Of a stretch of 64,000 bases of DNA, positions 43,760-55,203 are shown in pieces. Every line of letters starts with the position of its first letter. Position 1 is the stretch's first letter. The position numbers and the translations under genes were made by a program. The notes under the pieces are model-generated. The model made no database searches and had not been told where the DNA came from. It saw nothing but the letters and a program-made list of their open reading frames with translations. Origin of the DNA: Psococerastis gibbosa (Eukaryota; Arthropoda; Insecta; Psocodea; Psocidae); the NCBI GenBank assembly GCA_963971405.1, contig OZ020484.1:7750001-7814000 (forward strand). The letters are read 5' to 3'.

Positions 43760-44235
43760 CAATGCTGGAGGTAGATTTATGAATTTTAGAGGAGGTTGCA
43801 ACTTGCACCGGAGGCTGACGAAGCGACCTGCTATCGCCCCCCTCCCCCCTTTGGAAGGCAGTTATATTTTTTGCCTCTAAAATCTAAGTGTTAGAGCACT
43901 CAAAATGGGCAAAACCTCACTATTTCAGCAGCCTTTACCACGATATCGTTATGATAAGTTAATAAATGTGTGTTGAAACTGTTTTTTACCTGTATCTTTG
44001 TTATATTTAGTGTTTTATTTTTGTTTAAAATTTTCCCTATTTTTCAAAAATTTTCTCCCGGGGGAGATCCCCGGGCCCCCCTTGTCCATAATTATATTGA
44101 TTCTTTCTAATATGTCAGCCTTATTGCTCTCAAATTGCGGAAAACATCACCATTTTAGCCCTATTTTTCACAAGTGCCTCCCCCTTTTATGAGGTCTGGG
44201 ACCGCCTCGTCCGCCCAGGGGTTAATCCGGCACTG
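43575..44235. mobile_element. hAT-style element, 661 bp, CCGGATTAACC family
   Basis: CATTGCCGGATTAACC and GGTTAATCCGGCACTG ends, with the exact 8-bp duplication TTCTTGGG at 43567-43574 and 44236-44243. It contains a T run of about 33 bases at 43723-43755 and no transposase. It is inserted in a repeat C copy. Confidence 0.85.
43723..43755. repeat. Poly-T run of about 33 bases
   Basis: An uninterrupted T tract within the hAT-style element at 43575-44235. Confidence 0.9.
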
Positions 44236-45015
44236 TTCTTGGGACCGCAAACGAAATCAAAAATTTCGACCATTACAAAGCTTTATACTTTTACTTTACT
44301 GCGTATGAACAGGAAAGCAATAAAAGCAATTTTCTTACTTTCTCTCAAAGTAGTTGGCTCCGTAGAAGGATACACGGGGCAGGAGGGTGCTGCCCCTCCC
44401 AAATTATAAATATCTTGTTAGTGAATTTATTACGCTCTAATGTAATCAATACTATATATATTTTTTTCTATTTTGACCCACTACTACCCCCCCCCCCCAC
44501 CCCCAATGGGCTGGATCCGTCCCTGGGTAGTTCTCTGATGGTCTCCGCATAAGACTGATTGGGCGACTCTGCTTTCATGGAATATTCATGTCAACTTGAT
44601 CCGAGCCAACAGTAGGGCCTATATACCTAGAGCGCCCATAGGTCTATGTTATCTGAGTTATGAAGTGCATCGTTTGTCTATGATTCCTCCGACGGATCAT
44701 GAACAAGCTGCTTTAGGAAGTTGCTGGAGAGTTGGCCGTTATTGCCTTTCCAGACTTGGAAGGTAAAAATAAACTGGCCTGTAATGAACACCTGGATGGG
44801 GTTGGTGCAGTGACCTTGCGGAATGCAATGCACGTGCACAACTAGTCGGTGACACAGCCTGAATTCAAAATTTTGCAGCCTGCATTGTAGACCTAGCCTA
44901 TTGTATAGTAACCGGTGTCACCTTACAGCTAGGACACGTCATTTTGCTCCCCGCAGCAGATGTGCACCTTTGCAATGATAAATCAGAAGCCATCCATTAT
45001 TAGTCTATTAATAGA

Positions 45016-45150
45016 CATGAAAGCTGGGAAACCTTGGTGGCTGGGTCATGTCGAAAGAATGGATGGTCCTATAGTGTTTAAAATGGTGCTGAAAAATGAC
45101 CCAGAAGACTAGGTGCAGTGTAGGGGAAGATATGGAGCGTAGAATGTTGG
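45016..45150 (+). pseudogene. LINE reverse transcriptase C-terminal fragment
   Basis: KAGKPWWLGHVERMDGPIVF then KMVLKNDPED, stop, and a broken RGR segment match the RWLGHV.RM...R...K...GR.RGRPR tail. It is short and interrupted. Confidence 0.5.
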
Positions 45151-45271
45151 CACCCCAAAATCCAATACAGAACATTTTTTTTTAAATTTACTTGGCAGGT
45201 TTTTAAAAATTTGGTCTTTTCTCGTATTAAAAGACTATTTCACACATTAATTAATAAATAAATCATATTTT

Positions 45272-45300
45272 TTTGTTCTATTACTAAGCTCAACCCAGCG
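45272..45300 (-). repeat. SINE 3' end fragment
   Basis: GTTCTATTACTAAGCTCAAC then CCAGCG is the reverse complement of the SINE end; it is cut by the hAT-style MITE at 45308. Confidence 0.5.
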
Positions 45301-45307
45301 GTATAGG

Positions 45308-45495
45308 CAAGGCCGTGCCCAGGGGGTTGGGGGTGCAAAGGGGTCCGGACCCCCTCCGAAATAAAGGGGCTTTACACTGGATAGAATGGACTTACAATAC
45401 TCAATAATATAATAAGTAAAAAATGTAATTTTAAATAACTTAACTCTTTTTGGACTCCTCCCCCCCCCCAAAAAAAAAAACTGGCAACGGCCTTG
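45308..45495. mobile_element. hAT-style G-tract MITE
   Basis: CAAGGCCGTGCCCAGGGG and GGCAACGGCCTTG ends, flanked by GGTATAGG and AGTATAGG (one mismatch). Same family as 36597 and 53531. Confidence 0.82.
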
Positions 45496-46827
45496 AGTAT
45501 AGGGTATTTTTTATTGTTTGTGTTGAACTTTAATACTGGGGGAATTTTTCGTTCCCAGTAACTTTGATGGGAGAACTGCTCAACTAAAATTAATAATACC
45601 TCAAAATATGACGGGCACGAAATATACTGTAGTAGAATATTCTACAACTTGAATAGACTAAATCTGTAATAAGTTGCTTAGTAAATTTAATACGAGCTTT
45701 TTGACGAAATTAATTAATTGGCCTACCCGTTCTGCAACCCCAATCTGTGAAAATAGTTGGATGAACTATTTTTCGTAAAAAAATATTGACCTTTTGCACT
45801 ACAGTCTACATGAAGAGCATGTACGCGAAAGGCAATAATTTGTCAATTGAAACTGTAAATGCAAAAGACTTCTAAAATCTAACTGCTTCTACGGTACGTT
45901 ATGGGATGTAATATTTTAATTAATATTCTTTGATAATATAGGAATCGCATTAGTCTTTTTATTAGCCTAAATATTATTTTGTAGCAGTCAATACGATTCC
46001 AGTGATAACTAAAAAACAAATTTGTGTGACAAATCGCCTTTTGCATTCGTGCTCCTCATATTAAATTGCCTGCCTGAATTATTATTACGACGAAGTGTTT
46101 TATACCTGTACTGATTTTATACAGTACTATTTCAGTCGGTGAAAAGTCTGCATATTGACAAAGATTGGTTTTTGTGGCTAAAAAAAACTTGTATCTTTCA
46201 TGAATTTTGTCCACACTCTGTCCATGTCTGTATCTTTGCTGCTGTAGAATAAGGAATTGATAGGGCCTAAATGTTGTCACAAAAACTCGGTCGCCATATG
46301 TTAAGAAAATATTTTGATATCTCTATCTAACCTACCTCACTTTTTGTGAAAGAAGGGAACAACAAGAAATCTTGATATTCAGCAAAATTCAGCTCAAAAT
46401 ATATGTACGCGATAGAACACACATGGTGGGTACCCCGAATGTACTGGGAAAGGTTGCTGTTTTGCAAACGCAACTCATTTCCTGAAATCGTTGAAATATT
46501 ATACTAGGCCCAAACGTACCGCATAATAAAAACTACGGACAGTATGCAACATAACGTATTAGGTTGCATTGCAATTGCATAACCAAGGAAATTAGATCAG
46601 CGTCTTGATACCTTAAAAGGTCTATTATGACATACTCTAAGGTACAGTCTAAGCGAATGTATATGTTAAACAAAACAAAAATGTCAAGAAATAATTTAGA
46701 TTGTACCGTAAAGACGGGTGACTCGGGATAAAACTTCGCTGCTAGAATTGAGGCCGAAATACAGTTTTCATACGCATTTACGTGTAACTTTATTCATTTG
46801 TTCTCCTACGTTTTGGTTCCCCTTTAA

Positions 46828-47222
46828 GAGGATATGCTACGTAGAAAATGAGCACCTCAAAATTGGTTGTTTTTATTGACTTTTTATTTTTTATTTAATT
46901 AACAAAGCAAGTCAATAAAAATTTGGCTCATGGAAGTTGTAGAAGACTGCTTCATGCATCATGTAATAGCAAATATTAAATGTTTGGTACCTTAGCTCTT
47001 TCATAAATACCAGAATGGACTAAAATTATGCGTATTCTGGGATTTTTGGAAGAATTACAAAACTGAAAAGTAAAAATACCCGATTATATGATGCGCGAAG
47101 TAGTCTTCTACAACTTCCATGAGCCAAATTTTTAATAACTTCCTGAGTTAATTAAATAAAAAATAAAAAGTCCATAAAAACATCAAATTTTGGGGTGCTC
47201 ATTTTCTACGTAGCATATCCTC
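46828..47222. mobile_element. TTAA-flanked (piggyBac-style) MITE, 395 bp
   Basis: GAGGATATGCTACGTAGAAA then ATGAGCACC at the left is exactly inverted at the right. TTAA lies at 46824-46827 and 47223-47226. A second inverted block (CATGGAAGTTGTAGAAGAC) lies further in. No coding capacity. Confidence 0.82.
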
Positions 47223-47274
47223 TTAATTCAAGCTGAAATTGTGGCCACAAATCTAAGTTGGTTCCCTTTTTTCT

Positions 47275-47330
47275 TCGAATTCCTCTTCTATCGAAGATTG
47301 CTGGCAATCATCATGGCAACACGTAGATAC
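47275..47330 (-). repeat. Terminal fragment of the GAA-tailed LINE family, - strand
   Basis: The reverse complement contains GATTGCCAGCAATCTTCGAT then AGAAGAGG, the block that ends the LINE copies at 25013, 31500 and 32940. A stretch like the one at 41095-41175 follows (ATGCAGTGGTTTCC, CATCCTTATGCCGTTGACTC). Confidence 0.45.
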
Positions 47331-47519
47331 CGTATTTCAAATTCCCCAAAAGGAAGTCAAGCATGTTGAGTATCTAGAATGTATTTAGTCATGGTGGCTG
47401 TACTAGGGAATTGTAATGCAGTGGTTTCCTTCTGCATCCTTATGCCGTTGACTCTTCATTAAGTTCCTCCGCTTTCGGGGCTAGTTTCCCAAATCCAGGA
47501 CAAAAGAGAGCTGTGCACA

Positions 47520-48689
47520 GAAAATACTGTGTTTATTGCTTATCCCGGATCAAACTCGGCCCCGTATCTTGTCAGTCGCCATTAGGCGCTTCCATTTTCA
47601 CCACGAGGAGGTACAGATTAGGGGGTTTCGCGCCATCACCTCTACTCAGAAGCTCAGCTACTTTGAAGACAATATGTTTAACTTTACACGCCAAAGGATA
47701 GGTTAGAAATCTAAATTTTTGGAGTTTAAATAAAATTGACTATTTTATTTTAATGGTACAATTTATTTTTATAAATATTGTACTTATAATCCATTATACT
47801 ATACAATACAATGTTATTGCCAGGCGTTGGTTTAGGGGTTTTAGAGGATTTTGTAATTTTTACTTTCGCGCCAAATTTCAGTGTTGCATTAGTTAATCAC
47901 AGTTATCATAATCGTAGTCATCATCACAAGTTAATCTTATCTGGGTAAAAAAATTTATCCACGTTTGGCTTTTATTTTAAAGAGAAAAAAAAAACTGTAA
48001 GGGGACTTTTACCGAAGTAAAAAAGTAAATGTCGGTGTCAGACACTCATCCACCGGAAGCCGAGTCTGGTTATTTGACTTAGAAAATATAACGTAATCCT
48101 AAAAAAAACATGAATTATTAATCTCCAACTTTCAAAAGGGGGATGTGCACCCCCTGAAGATAGGCTGAATTTAATAAAATTCATACCACCTCATTCTAAC
48201 ATTAAATATAGGTGCTCCAATTTATCCCCACTTTATAGGCGACTTTTGTATGTGTACGTGAAAAACATTTTAATAGATCGCAGAAGGCGTCACTTAAAGT
48301 TCGTTAGTAATTTGTATATCCAGAAAAATGACAAGTTTATTAACTTAGGGCGGGCCCTGCAATACGACCGATAAAATACCCCATACGGTTCACCATACAG
48401 TCATAAGTCACATAATTCCCCAACGAAATGCGCTATATAATATTGAATCAACTTTCTTATAACAATTACAGGTAAACTTGAAAAAAGTGGGTGCATTTAT
48501 TTAAAAATGGAAAAAATAATGTCATTAAAATATGTTATTAAGCCCATTCAATATCGTCTGGAAAAAAAAGTTAACAGAAAGAAACATGTAAACCATTTGG
48601 TAAAAATAGCGAACAATTAACTAAAAATACTACTATTGCTCACATAGATAAATAAAACATAGATTGAACTCGGATTAGAAGCTATATCG
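47520..48689. other. Nothing recognised
   Basis: AT-rich, stop-dense in all frames, with no inverted repeats noted. Confidence 0.5.
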
Positions 48690-49150
48690 CAGACCATGAG
48701 GTGAGAAAATCTGCTGTTACTGAAATCTTGGTTGACGTCGGTGGCTGTTAGACAGTTAGAAGTAACAGTATTAAAGAGCAAAGAGAAGAAACAACCGATA
48801 ACAGAAGCTACCGAAGACCGAGGAAGAGGCGGGAAGATCCGGTGAACCTAACTTAAATCTTTGATGACATTGATGAACTGTTAGATTTTATAACCAAATC
48901 CAACATCGAGAAGAGGCAATGGAAGGAATTACGGACAATGAAGAACCAGAAAATAGAATGACTCGTAGATAGCAGTAAGCTACTGAGGAAGATTAATAAG
49001 TATATTATATATAATACTGAAGAAACTCTCTCATGGATACTGAGGAAGAGGTGGGAAGATCTGCTATATCTTAAATCTTTGTTGATGTGGCCATGTCGGT
49101 GAAATGTTAGATTTTAACCAAAGCATCGAGAAGGGGAAGAGGCAGGCCTA
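48690..49150 (+). repeat. Three diverged copies of a roughly 70-bp unit
   Basis: GAGGTGAGAAAATCTGCTGT (48699), GAGGCGGGAAGATCCGGTGA (about 48825) and GAGGTGGGAAGATCTGCTAT (about 49047) each precede an AAATCTTTG...GTTAGATTTTA-like stretch. No open frame spans them. Confidence 0.5.
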
Positions 49151-49690
49151 CAGCTATGAAGTTCTCCATGTTATAATCACAGGGTGTCTAAACTGTTACC
49201 TAAGCTAATTTTCTAATAAAACGTGCATGAGACCGATCCTCGATATGTGTTTTTGTCAAGGTACGCACTCTGTTGGTTAATTTTCAAACGTGAAAATGAG
49301 CTGAGGTTCTGGCCCCTGCTCCAGGGTTAATTATTTTACAAATCAACAATGAGTAGAATTCATAAAAAGAAGTAGGACTTATTGCTTCACAAATTTGGAG
49401 AAAATACTTCAAAATCAGTTTTTTTTCTTTACTTCGAGGAGGAACATTTAATGTGGTTTTCTACTACAATAATATGTGATAGAACATTTGGTATATAGTA
49501 AGAGGTTCATAACCTAAAATACCATGAATTCTTCTTCTACTTTCAACTCCTGAAGTAAATACTTCATTTTATGAATTCTACAGAATAAATCGAGGGGCTA
49601 CTCTGGCATTAAAAGCAATATAAGGCTACGTAAGGCTTGCTGAGACTTTGGCTGTCCGACAGCCATCCATCCTGTCGGTGCTGATTGTTG

Positions 49691-50708
49691 TCATTTTTTG
49701 GACAGATCTGCAGCGCCACTCAGAGTGAACATCATCTGCTGCTGTCCTCCTGTAATGAAGAATCAACATTGTCAAACAAGCACGAAGGGCGGCACAACAG
49801 GGTTTGTTTCTATCTAATCTATCTAATCCGTTTTTTTTTTGTTTTTTTTCAGTGGCGGAGCGGGCATGTAAGGCGGGTGATGCCGCATTACAATCAAAAA
49901 ATCCTTAGAACGTATTAAGAGCTTCAATGAAATCTATAGGTAGCCGCGAGCAAATAAGATTGTATGAGCATGATGTTATCAACGCAGTCTAAGTCAATCA
50001 ATCAATCAAATATATTTATTCCAATTTTTCCAACAAGACAAGTATACATAAAATGACAGAATTAAAATTAACTTTAAATACGCTAAATTAAATTAAGTAA
50101 TATTACATTCAATACTTTACAAGGAATTATAACCAGCCCAACTGTGTTTCCACATGCTAGGGCCGTGAATTAAGAATCTTGTACGTTAGAATTCAAATGG
50201 TTTCTCTTTGTTTTCAAATGTTTACTTTTTAAGAAGATTTCTATCTTCTTGCTATGCTATATAAATAAAACGTCAATAAGTACAACCAATTTTAGGGTGC
50301 TAATTTTCTACGTAGCATGTCCTCTTAATGCATTTTCTATGTAAATTTCATTCTCATATCATTTTAGTTGTGGTGCGAGGAATTAATCAATAATTGTACA
50401 AATTAATCGGTCGCTCTTCGATTACAAAATAATTTTAATTTTCCTAATTAGGTATGTACTGTCTGTCTACTACGAGACAATAGTTGGTTTTGCTCCGGAA
50501 AATACACCAATCAAAAATCAAGCGTACTTTAGCTAATATCATATCTCGAATGTGACTAAAAACCAAGTTAGTCATAAGTCAAGTCAGTCAGTCAGTTACC
50601 CTACTTTGCGCTTGTACGGCAGAATCATGGTATTTACTTACCCTCATCATCTTCCTCTTCTTCTTCTTCGGAATCGTCATCATCAGCGTCGTCCTCCTCT
50701 CCATCCTC
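49691..50708 (-). CDS. Two 3' exons of an unidentified protein with an acidic tail
   Basis: On the - strand, exon 50708-50642 follows a good acceptor (tttttttgtag) and ends at a consensus donor, gtaagt. It reads EDGEEDDADDDDSEEEEEED then DE. The next exon, 49749-49691, follows cttcattacag, joins in phase and reads GGQQQMMFTLSGAADLSKK before TGA. Asp/Glu-rich tails like this are common in histone chaperones and other nuclear proteins, but I do not recognise the family. Upstream exons would lie at higher coordinates. A possible one ends at a gtaagt donor near 51910 (- strand), but it lies in repeat-like DNA and its phase is unproven. In another frame the acidic exon would be Lys/Arg-rich; the acidic frame is preferred because it joins the downstream exon to a sensible stop. 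Confidence 0.4.
50268..50323. repeat. Solo end of the TTAA MITE
   Basis: GGGTGCTAATTTTCTACGTA then GCATGTCCTC followed by TTAA matches the right end of 46828-47222. The left part is missing. Confidence 0.65.
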
Positions 50709-50737
50709 CTACAAAAAAAATTACAATAAATTAAAAG

Positions 50738-51566
50738 AACCGGTCCGAGTTTGCTCGAACATGCTTTCCAATTTTTCAAATAGTAGACGGAGAAAATAAG
50801 TAATTGCATGGTAAATAATTTTCCTATGGTTAAATTTTGGATATCTCGGGGGGGGGGGGGGGGGTCCACCTGGCGTTACTAGAGGTGAGGAAAATTCTAG
50901 ACAGGTTAGACCGACACATTACAACGCATTTATAATGGCAGGGCACGCAATTGATTTGAACATGATTTTTTTTATCATTTTTTCAACAAAAAAATTTGTG
51001 CACAAAACTAAATAGTTTTTTGGGAAAGAAACCTGTCCGGTTTTGTTACCCAACTTAACACCTAAAACATGCCCGAAGGTAGAAATCATCTATAGAAAGG
51101 TTTCGCAGAAACATTATTTTTTTATTCATTTTTCATGAAAATTGAGTTTTTTTATTTTTTTACCCCCAGAAGCAAACTATCAAGGGGCAAGCGAACCCCC
51201 GCATTTTGTTAACATTGATAAGGGCTATAATATATGTGAATTTAAAAGAAATCGTTGGAGCCGTTTTTGAGAAATAATTTTTAATAGACGTTTTTTTGGA
51301 ATTTTTTGAGAATAAAAACCTCCCAAAATTGAGTAAGCCCAAAATAAAAATTTAATAGTTTCGAGGTATAATTTTTTTGAACCTACATGCCAAATTTCAG
51401 CCAAATCCACCGAGTAGTTTGCCCGCAAATCTACTCACAGACAGACAGGCATTTCGTAAAAACCAATTTTTTGGGTTCCTAGTACCTCAAAACGTGTAAA
51501 TCAGTTGAAATCGAAAATTTCGACCATCACAAAGCTTTCCTTATACTACGTATAAATTGGAAAGCA
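50738..51566 (+). repeat. Interspersed repeat C copy
   Basis: Full-length copy, from AGAACCGGTCCGAGTTTGCT to CTACGTATAAATTGGAAAGC, with a G tract at 50849-50864. Confidence 0.75.
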
Positions 51567-51714
51567 AAAATAAATTGGAGATAAATAGCACTATTGTGTG
51601 AGTATTAACATTTATGCATTTGCATTAATTAATTGGTAGTACGGCTTTGATAACAACATTGTGGTATAGGGCAATATCTGAGAAAAGTTACATCAGCCAC
51701 ATATTAAAGAACTA

Positions 51715-52560
51715 GGCTGAGATGAGCCATACTTCACAGCAGAGAAATCACGGCAAGTTGACAGAGGCATACTGTACAAGTGTTATACGATCAACAGTCA
51801 ACTTACAAAAGATACATATATACGAAAGCTTGGATCACATATACGAGTATTATTTGTTAAATGACTGTTGGTCGTGTACCATTTGCACTTTATGCCCTAT
51901 AGTCGACTTACCATGCTGTGGTGCCGTCTTGCCCTTTGCTGGCTCAAGTCAGCGTAGTTTACCTATGGCGCTTTTTTTTAACAGTCAAACCCCCAATTAC
52001 TGTATAAGGACAAATTTCTTTTAAAAAAACGCTTTCTGTCGTCATGTTGTTCAGATATTTTGGATTATACGAAAACTGATAGTGGAGAACTGGAGGTGTC
52101 CCGCTGTTTGCCTCGCGATTCCTCCTATTCCAGAAAGACAGCTGAACGTTTTTTTTATATATTTTTCTATTTTAAACAGATTATAAGGCCCTGCGTGCAC
52201 CAAAAAACTACACATGTGGAGTACCTACCCTTTCTTTAGAACCCCGGAAATCCGCCAAATATACTCATGTCCTATATTTGAACCAAATCAAACAAGAAAG
52301 AATGTTCACAAGGGCCCGACTTAAGTGAAACTACGCAGAGTTGAGACATACGTCGTCACAGCAGAGAAATCACGGAAAGTAGACTGAGGCATACTGGGCA
52401 AGGGTAACGCGATCAACAGTCATCTTACAAAAGAAAGCTCGATTCAGATATATCGGATATCACGTAATATCAGCACAGTATGTCTCAGTAAACTCGCCGG
52501 GATTTTTCTGCTGTGACGTATAGCTCAACTCAGTGTAATTTTACTATAGTTGGTATAATA
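51715..52560 (+). repeat. Repeat F region with internal duplication
   Basis: CACAGCAGAGAAATCACGGC...CAGAGGCATACTG...CGATCAACAGTCA occurs at about 51734-51805 and again at about 52357-52430. Between them lies the block shared with 20330-20440. Confidence 0.55.
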
Positions 52561-52575
52561 CTTTTAAAGCTCATA

Positions 52576-53483
52576 AAAGAACCGGTCCGAGATTACTCGA
52601 ACATGCTTTCCAATAAATTCATAAATTTATGAATTAGTAGGGAGAGAAAATAGAGAAAATGATTAATTTCATGGTAAATAATTTTCCTATGGTTAAATTT
52701 CGGATATCACGGGGGGGGGAGGGGGGGTGTCGTTCACCTGACGTCACTGGAGGTGACGTAAATTCTAGATAGGACAGACCAACACATTACCACACAGGAA
52801 TAATGGCAGGGCACGCAATGCATTTCAGCGTGAATTTGCTTTCATTTTTTCAAAAAATTTTTTTTTGCACAAAACCAAATAGTTTTTTGGGAAAGCAAAC
52901 TGTCCGGTTTCGTTACTCAATTTAACACCTAATACATGCCTGAAGGTAGAAATCATCGATAGAAAGGTTTCGCAGAAAAATTATTTTTTAGTCATTTTTC
53001 ATTAAAATTAAGTTATTTCTATTTTTTTACCCCCAGAAGCAAACTATCAAGGGGTAAGCGACCCCCCACATTTTATCAACATTAATAACGACTAGAATAT
53101 ATGTGAATTTAAAAGAAATAGTTGGAGCCGTTTTTGAGAAATAATTTTTTTAGACGTTTTTTTGGAGTTTTTTGAGAATAAACCCCCCCCCCCCAAATTG
53201 AGTTAGCCCAAAATAAAAAAAATAGCCCCGAGGTATGATTTTTGTGAACCTACATGTCCAATTTCACACAAATCCACCGAGTAGCTTGCCCGGAAATCGA
53301 TGAACAGACAGACAGACATACATACATACATACAGACAGACAGACAGACAGAATACAGACATTTCGTAAAAACCACCACTGGGTTCCTAGTACCTCAAAA
53401 CGTGTAAATCCGTTGAAATCTCGGAATCGAAAATTTCGACCATCACAAAGCTTTCCTTATACTACGTATAAATTGGAAAGCAA
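52576..53483 (+). repeat. Interspersed repeat C copy with expanded microsatellite
   Basis: Full-length copy. The internal GACA/CATA microsatellite has grown to about 50 bp (53304-53352). Confidence 0.75.
53304..53352. repeat. GACA/CATA microsatellite
   Basis: Runs of GACA, then CATA, then GACA, ending with GAATACAGACA, inside a repeat C copy. Confidence 0.9.
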
Positions 53484-53530
53484 TAACAGAAGTTTAAAAA
53501 TTGCTGCTCTTCAGTTTTCATACCATCAGG

Positions 53531-53705
53531 CAGGGCCGTGCCCAGGGGGTGGTCCATGGGGTCCGGACTCCCCCCCCCCCCGAAATAAATGTTTTTTTCT
53601 AAACATGCATGGTTTGAAGAATTTATCCATTAATCACATTAATAAATTACGTTTAAAAAAAATTGGACCCCCTCCCCCCGAAATCAAAACCTGGGCACGG
53701 CCTTG
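53531..53705. mobile_element. hAT-style G-tract MITE
   Basis: CAGGGCCGTGCCCAGGG and CTGGGCACGGCCTTG ends, with the exact 8-bp duplication CCATCAGG at 53523-53530 and 53706-53713. Confidence 0.88.
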
Positions 53706-54458
53706 CCATCAGGTGTTCATGCACGCTCGTGCCCAGATAAGACCCTAGTCAGCAATCAGTGTATGACCTAATGCAAGCAATAGACTTGACGTCATAATGA
53801 TCTAACCCATTGCCACTACCTCAAACATATCCAAACCAAGAGAAAATCACAAGAGCAGATTGGTAGATGCAGAATTTTCTTTATCTTTGGAGGGGGGGGG
53901 GCGTGGGGGTAAAAAAAAAGGTTCCAACTTCTTATATTTATTTATTTTTTTTATTTTTTAAAAGAGAGGGTTTGCTACATGCTATATATCGTAATTAAAA
54001 CTTTGCCAAACTTTTATACTGTAAAAAATAACATCGTACAATGTACATTAGTACCTAAGAGTAAAGGGCGGATCCACCAGGGCTCTGATTGCCATCGAAA
54101 AAACCGGTATCATAATATGATATTATAATATTATTACAAAACTAATAAACAATGCAGATACACACAAAGCGGCATATACAATATAGTATACTCGAAAGAA
54201 ACCCGCACCCAAATATTAAAAGCAGTTTTTTTCGTTTGTGTGCACAAATCCGAATTTCTCATGGAATTTCATCGTACAGTCATGTAAATGAGGTGTCATG
54301 AAGTAGAAGAAATGTTCTTCGTCGATTTGATGTACAGCATGTGGCCGTTGCTGACACCGATTGGCCGCAGTTTTGGAATTCCTTCGACATGACATCCACA
54401 GTGACCGTTATTTTTTAAAAATCAAGTTGTGTAACTGGCCGATCGGCACTAGTGACAG

Positions 54459-54768
54459 CAGTGCCGGATTAACCCCTGGGGGGCCGGGGGCACAAGATAT
54501 GGGGGGGCCGTGGGTCCAAACCAGAGGCGGACGAGGCGGTCCCAGACAGAGGCGGTTCCAGACCTCATAAAAGGGGGAGGCATTTGTCAGTGGCGTAACG
54601 ATAGGTTTTCGAAATAGTGGGGTTTTACTTTCAATTTTTACTTTTAATTTCTATTTTTTTTAAATATTTTAGTATAAAAATATCTCATTCTGGGGGGCCG
54701 GAATTTTAGGCATTTCTGAGGGGGCCGGGGGCCTGCGCCCCAAGTGCCCATGGGTTAATCCGGCAAAG
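54459..54768. mobile_element. hAT-style element, CCGGATTAACC family, shorter
   Basis: CAGTGCCGGATTAACC and GGTTAATCCGGCAAAG ends, with the exact 8-bp duplication AGTGACAG at 54451-54458 and 54769-54776. An internal CAGTGGCGTAACG near 54591 may be the end of a second, nested hAT element. Confidence 0.85.
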
Positions 54769-54776
54769 AGTGACAG

Positions 54777-55195
54777 CAACATAATGTACATCAAAGCGTA
54801 GAGGAACATTTTTTCTAGTTTCCTGGACATGCTGATATCCATGGAAATGATGAAGCGGATAGGCTCGCCAGAGAGAGCTGGTATGGAACAACCTGACAAA
54901 CCCATGACTTTAAGTGACTAAGTGGCATACCAAAGAATTCTTTCGAGCCAAGTGCGGGACAGCTCACAGGACCGACGCTGCTGGGAAAACGTGGGAAAAG
55001 CTAGAAGAAAGACAGGACGCCAAAGAACCTAACCAGACACCAACCAGAATTTAGGTTAACAACGGGTCATGACTATCTTCAATTTTGAAGGTGAAGGTGT
55101 AGTAGCAGAACCTTTCGAACCTGTGCGACACCCGAGAACAAATGGAAACAAAACACCTTAGGACTTGCCCTGTTCTCGTCAATAGCAGAGGATCA
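54777..55195 (+). pseudogene. Decayed LINE RNase H domain
   Basis: FPGHADIHGNDEADRLARES matches the last RNase H motif of LINE ORF2 (V.GH.GI.GNE.AD.LA). A stop follows within ten codons. Further on, NLGLTTGHDYLQ recalls the LTTGH...L post-RNase H motif. A hAT-style MITE (54459-54768) is inserted just in front. Confidence 0.6.
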
Positions 55196-55203
55196 CCAGA
55201 TAA

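Larger units (their letters stand above)
43425..44320 (+). repeat. Interspersed repeat C, partial, interrupted by a hAT-style element
   Basis: TTGAGGGTAAAACCCCCAAA to TTCTTGGG, then after the insertion TTCTTGGGACCGCAAACGAA to CTGCGTATGAACAGGAAAGC. Confidence 0.6.
44321..46823. other. No host gene recognised
   Basis: Besides the LINE fragment at 45016 and the MITE at 45308, only AT-rich sequence and C tracts near 44490 are seen. Confidence 0.5.

Noticed and set aside
50588-50869. 93-codon frame with a Lys/Arg-rich segment
   Set aside because: It is the alternative frame of the acidic exon and reads through its donor and acceptor sites. The acidic frame fits the splice signals better.
53254-53748. 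164-codon open frame on the + strand
   Set aside because: It runs through the GACA microsatellite of a repeat C copy and then a G-tract MITE. Its composition reflects repeats, not a protein.
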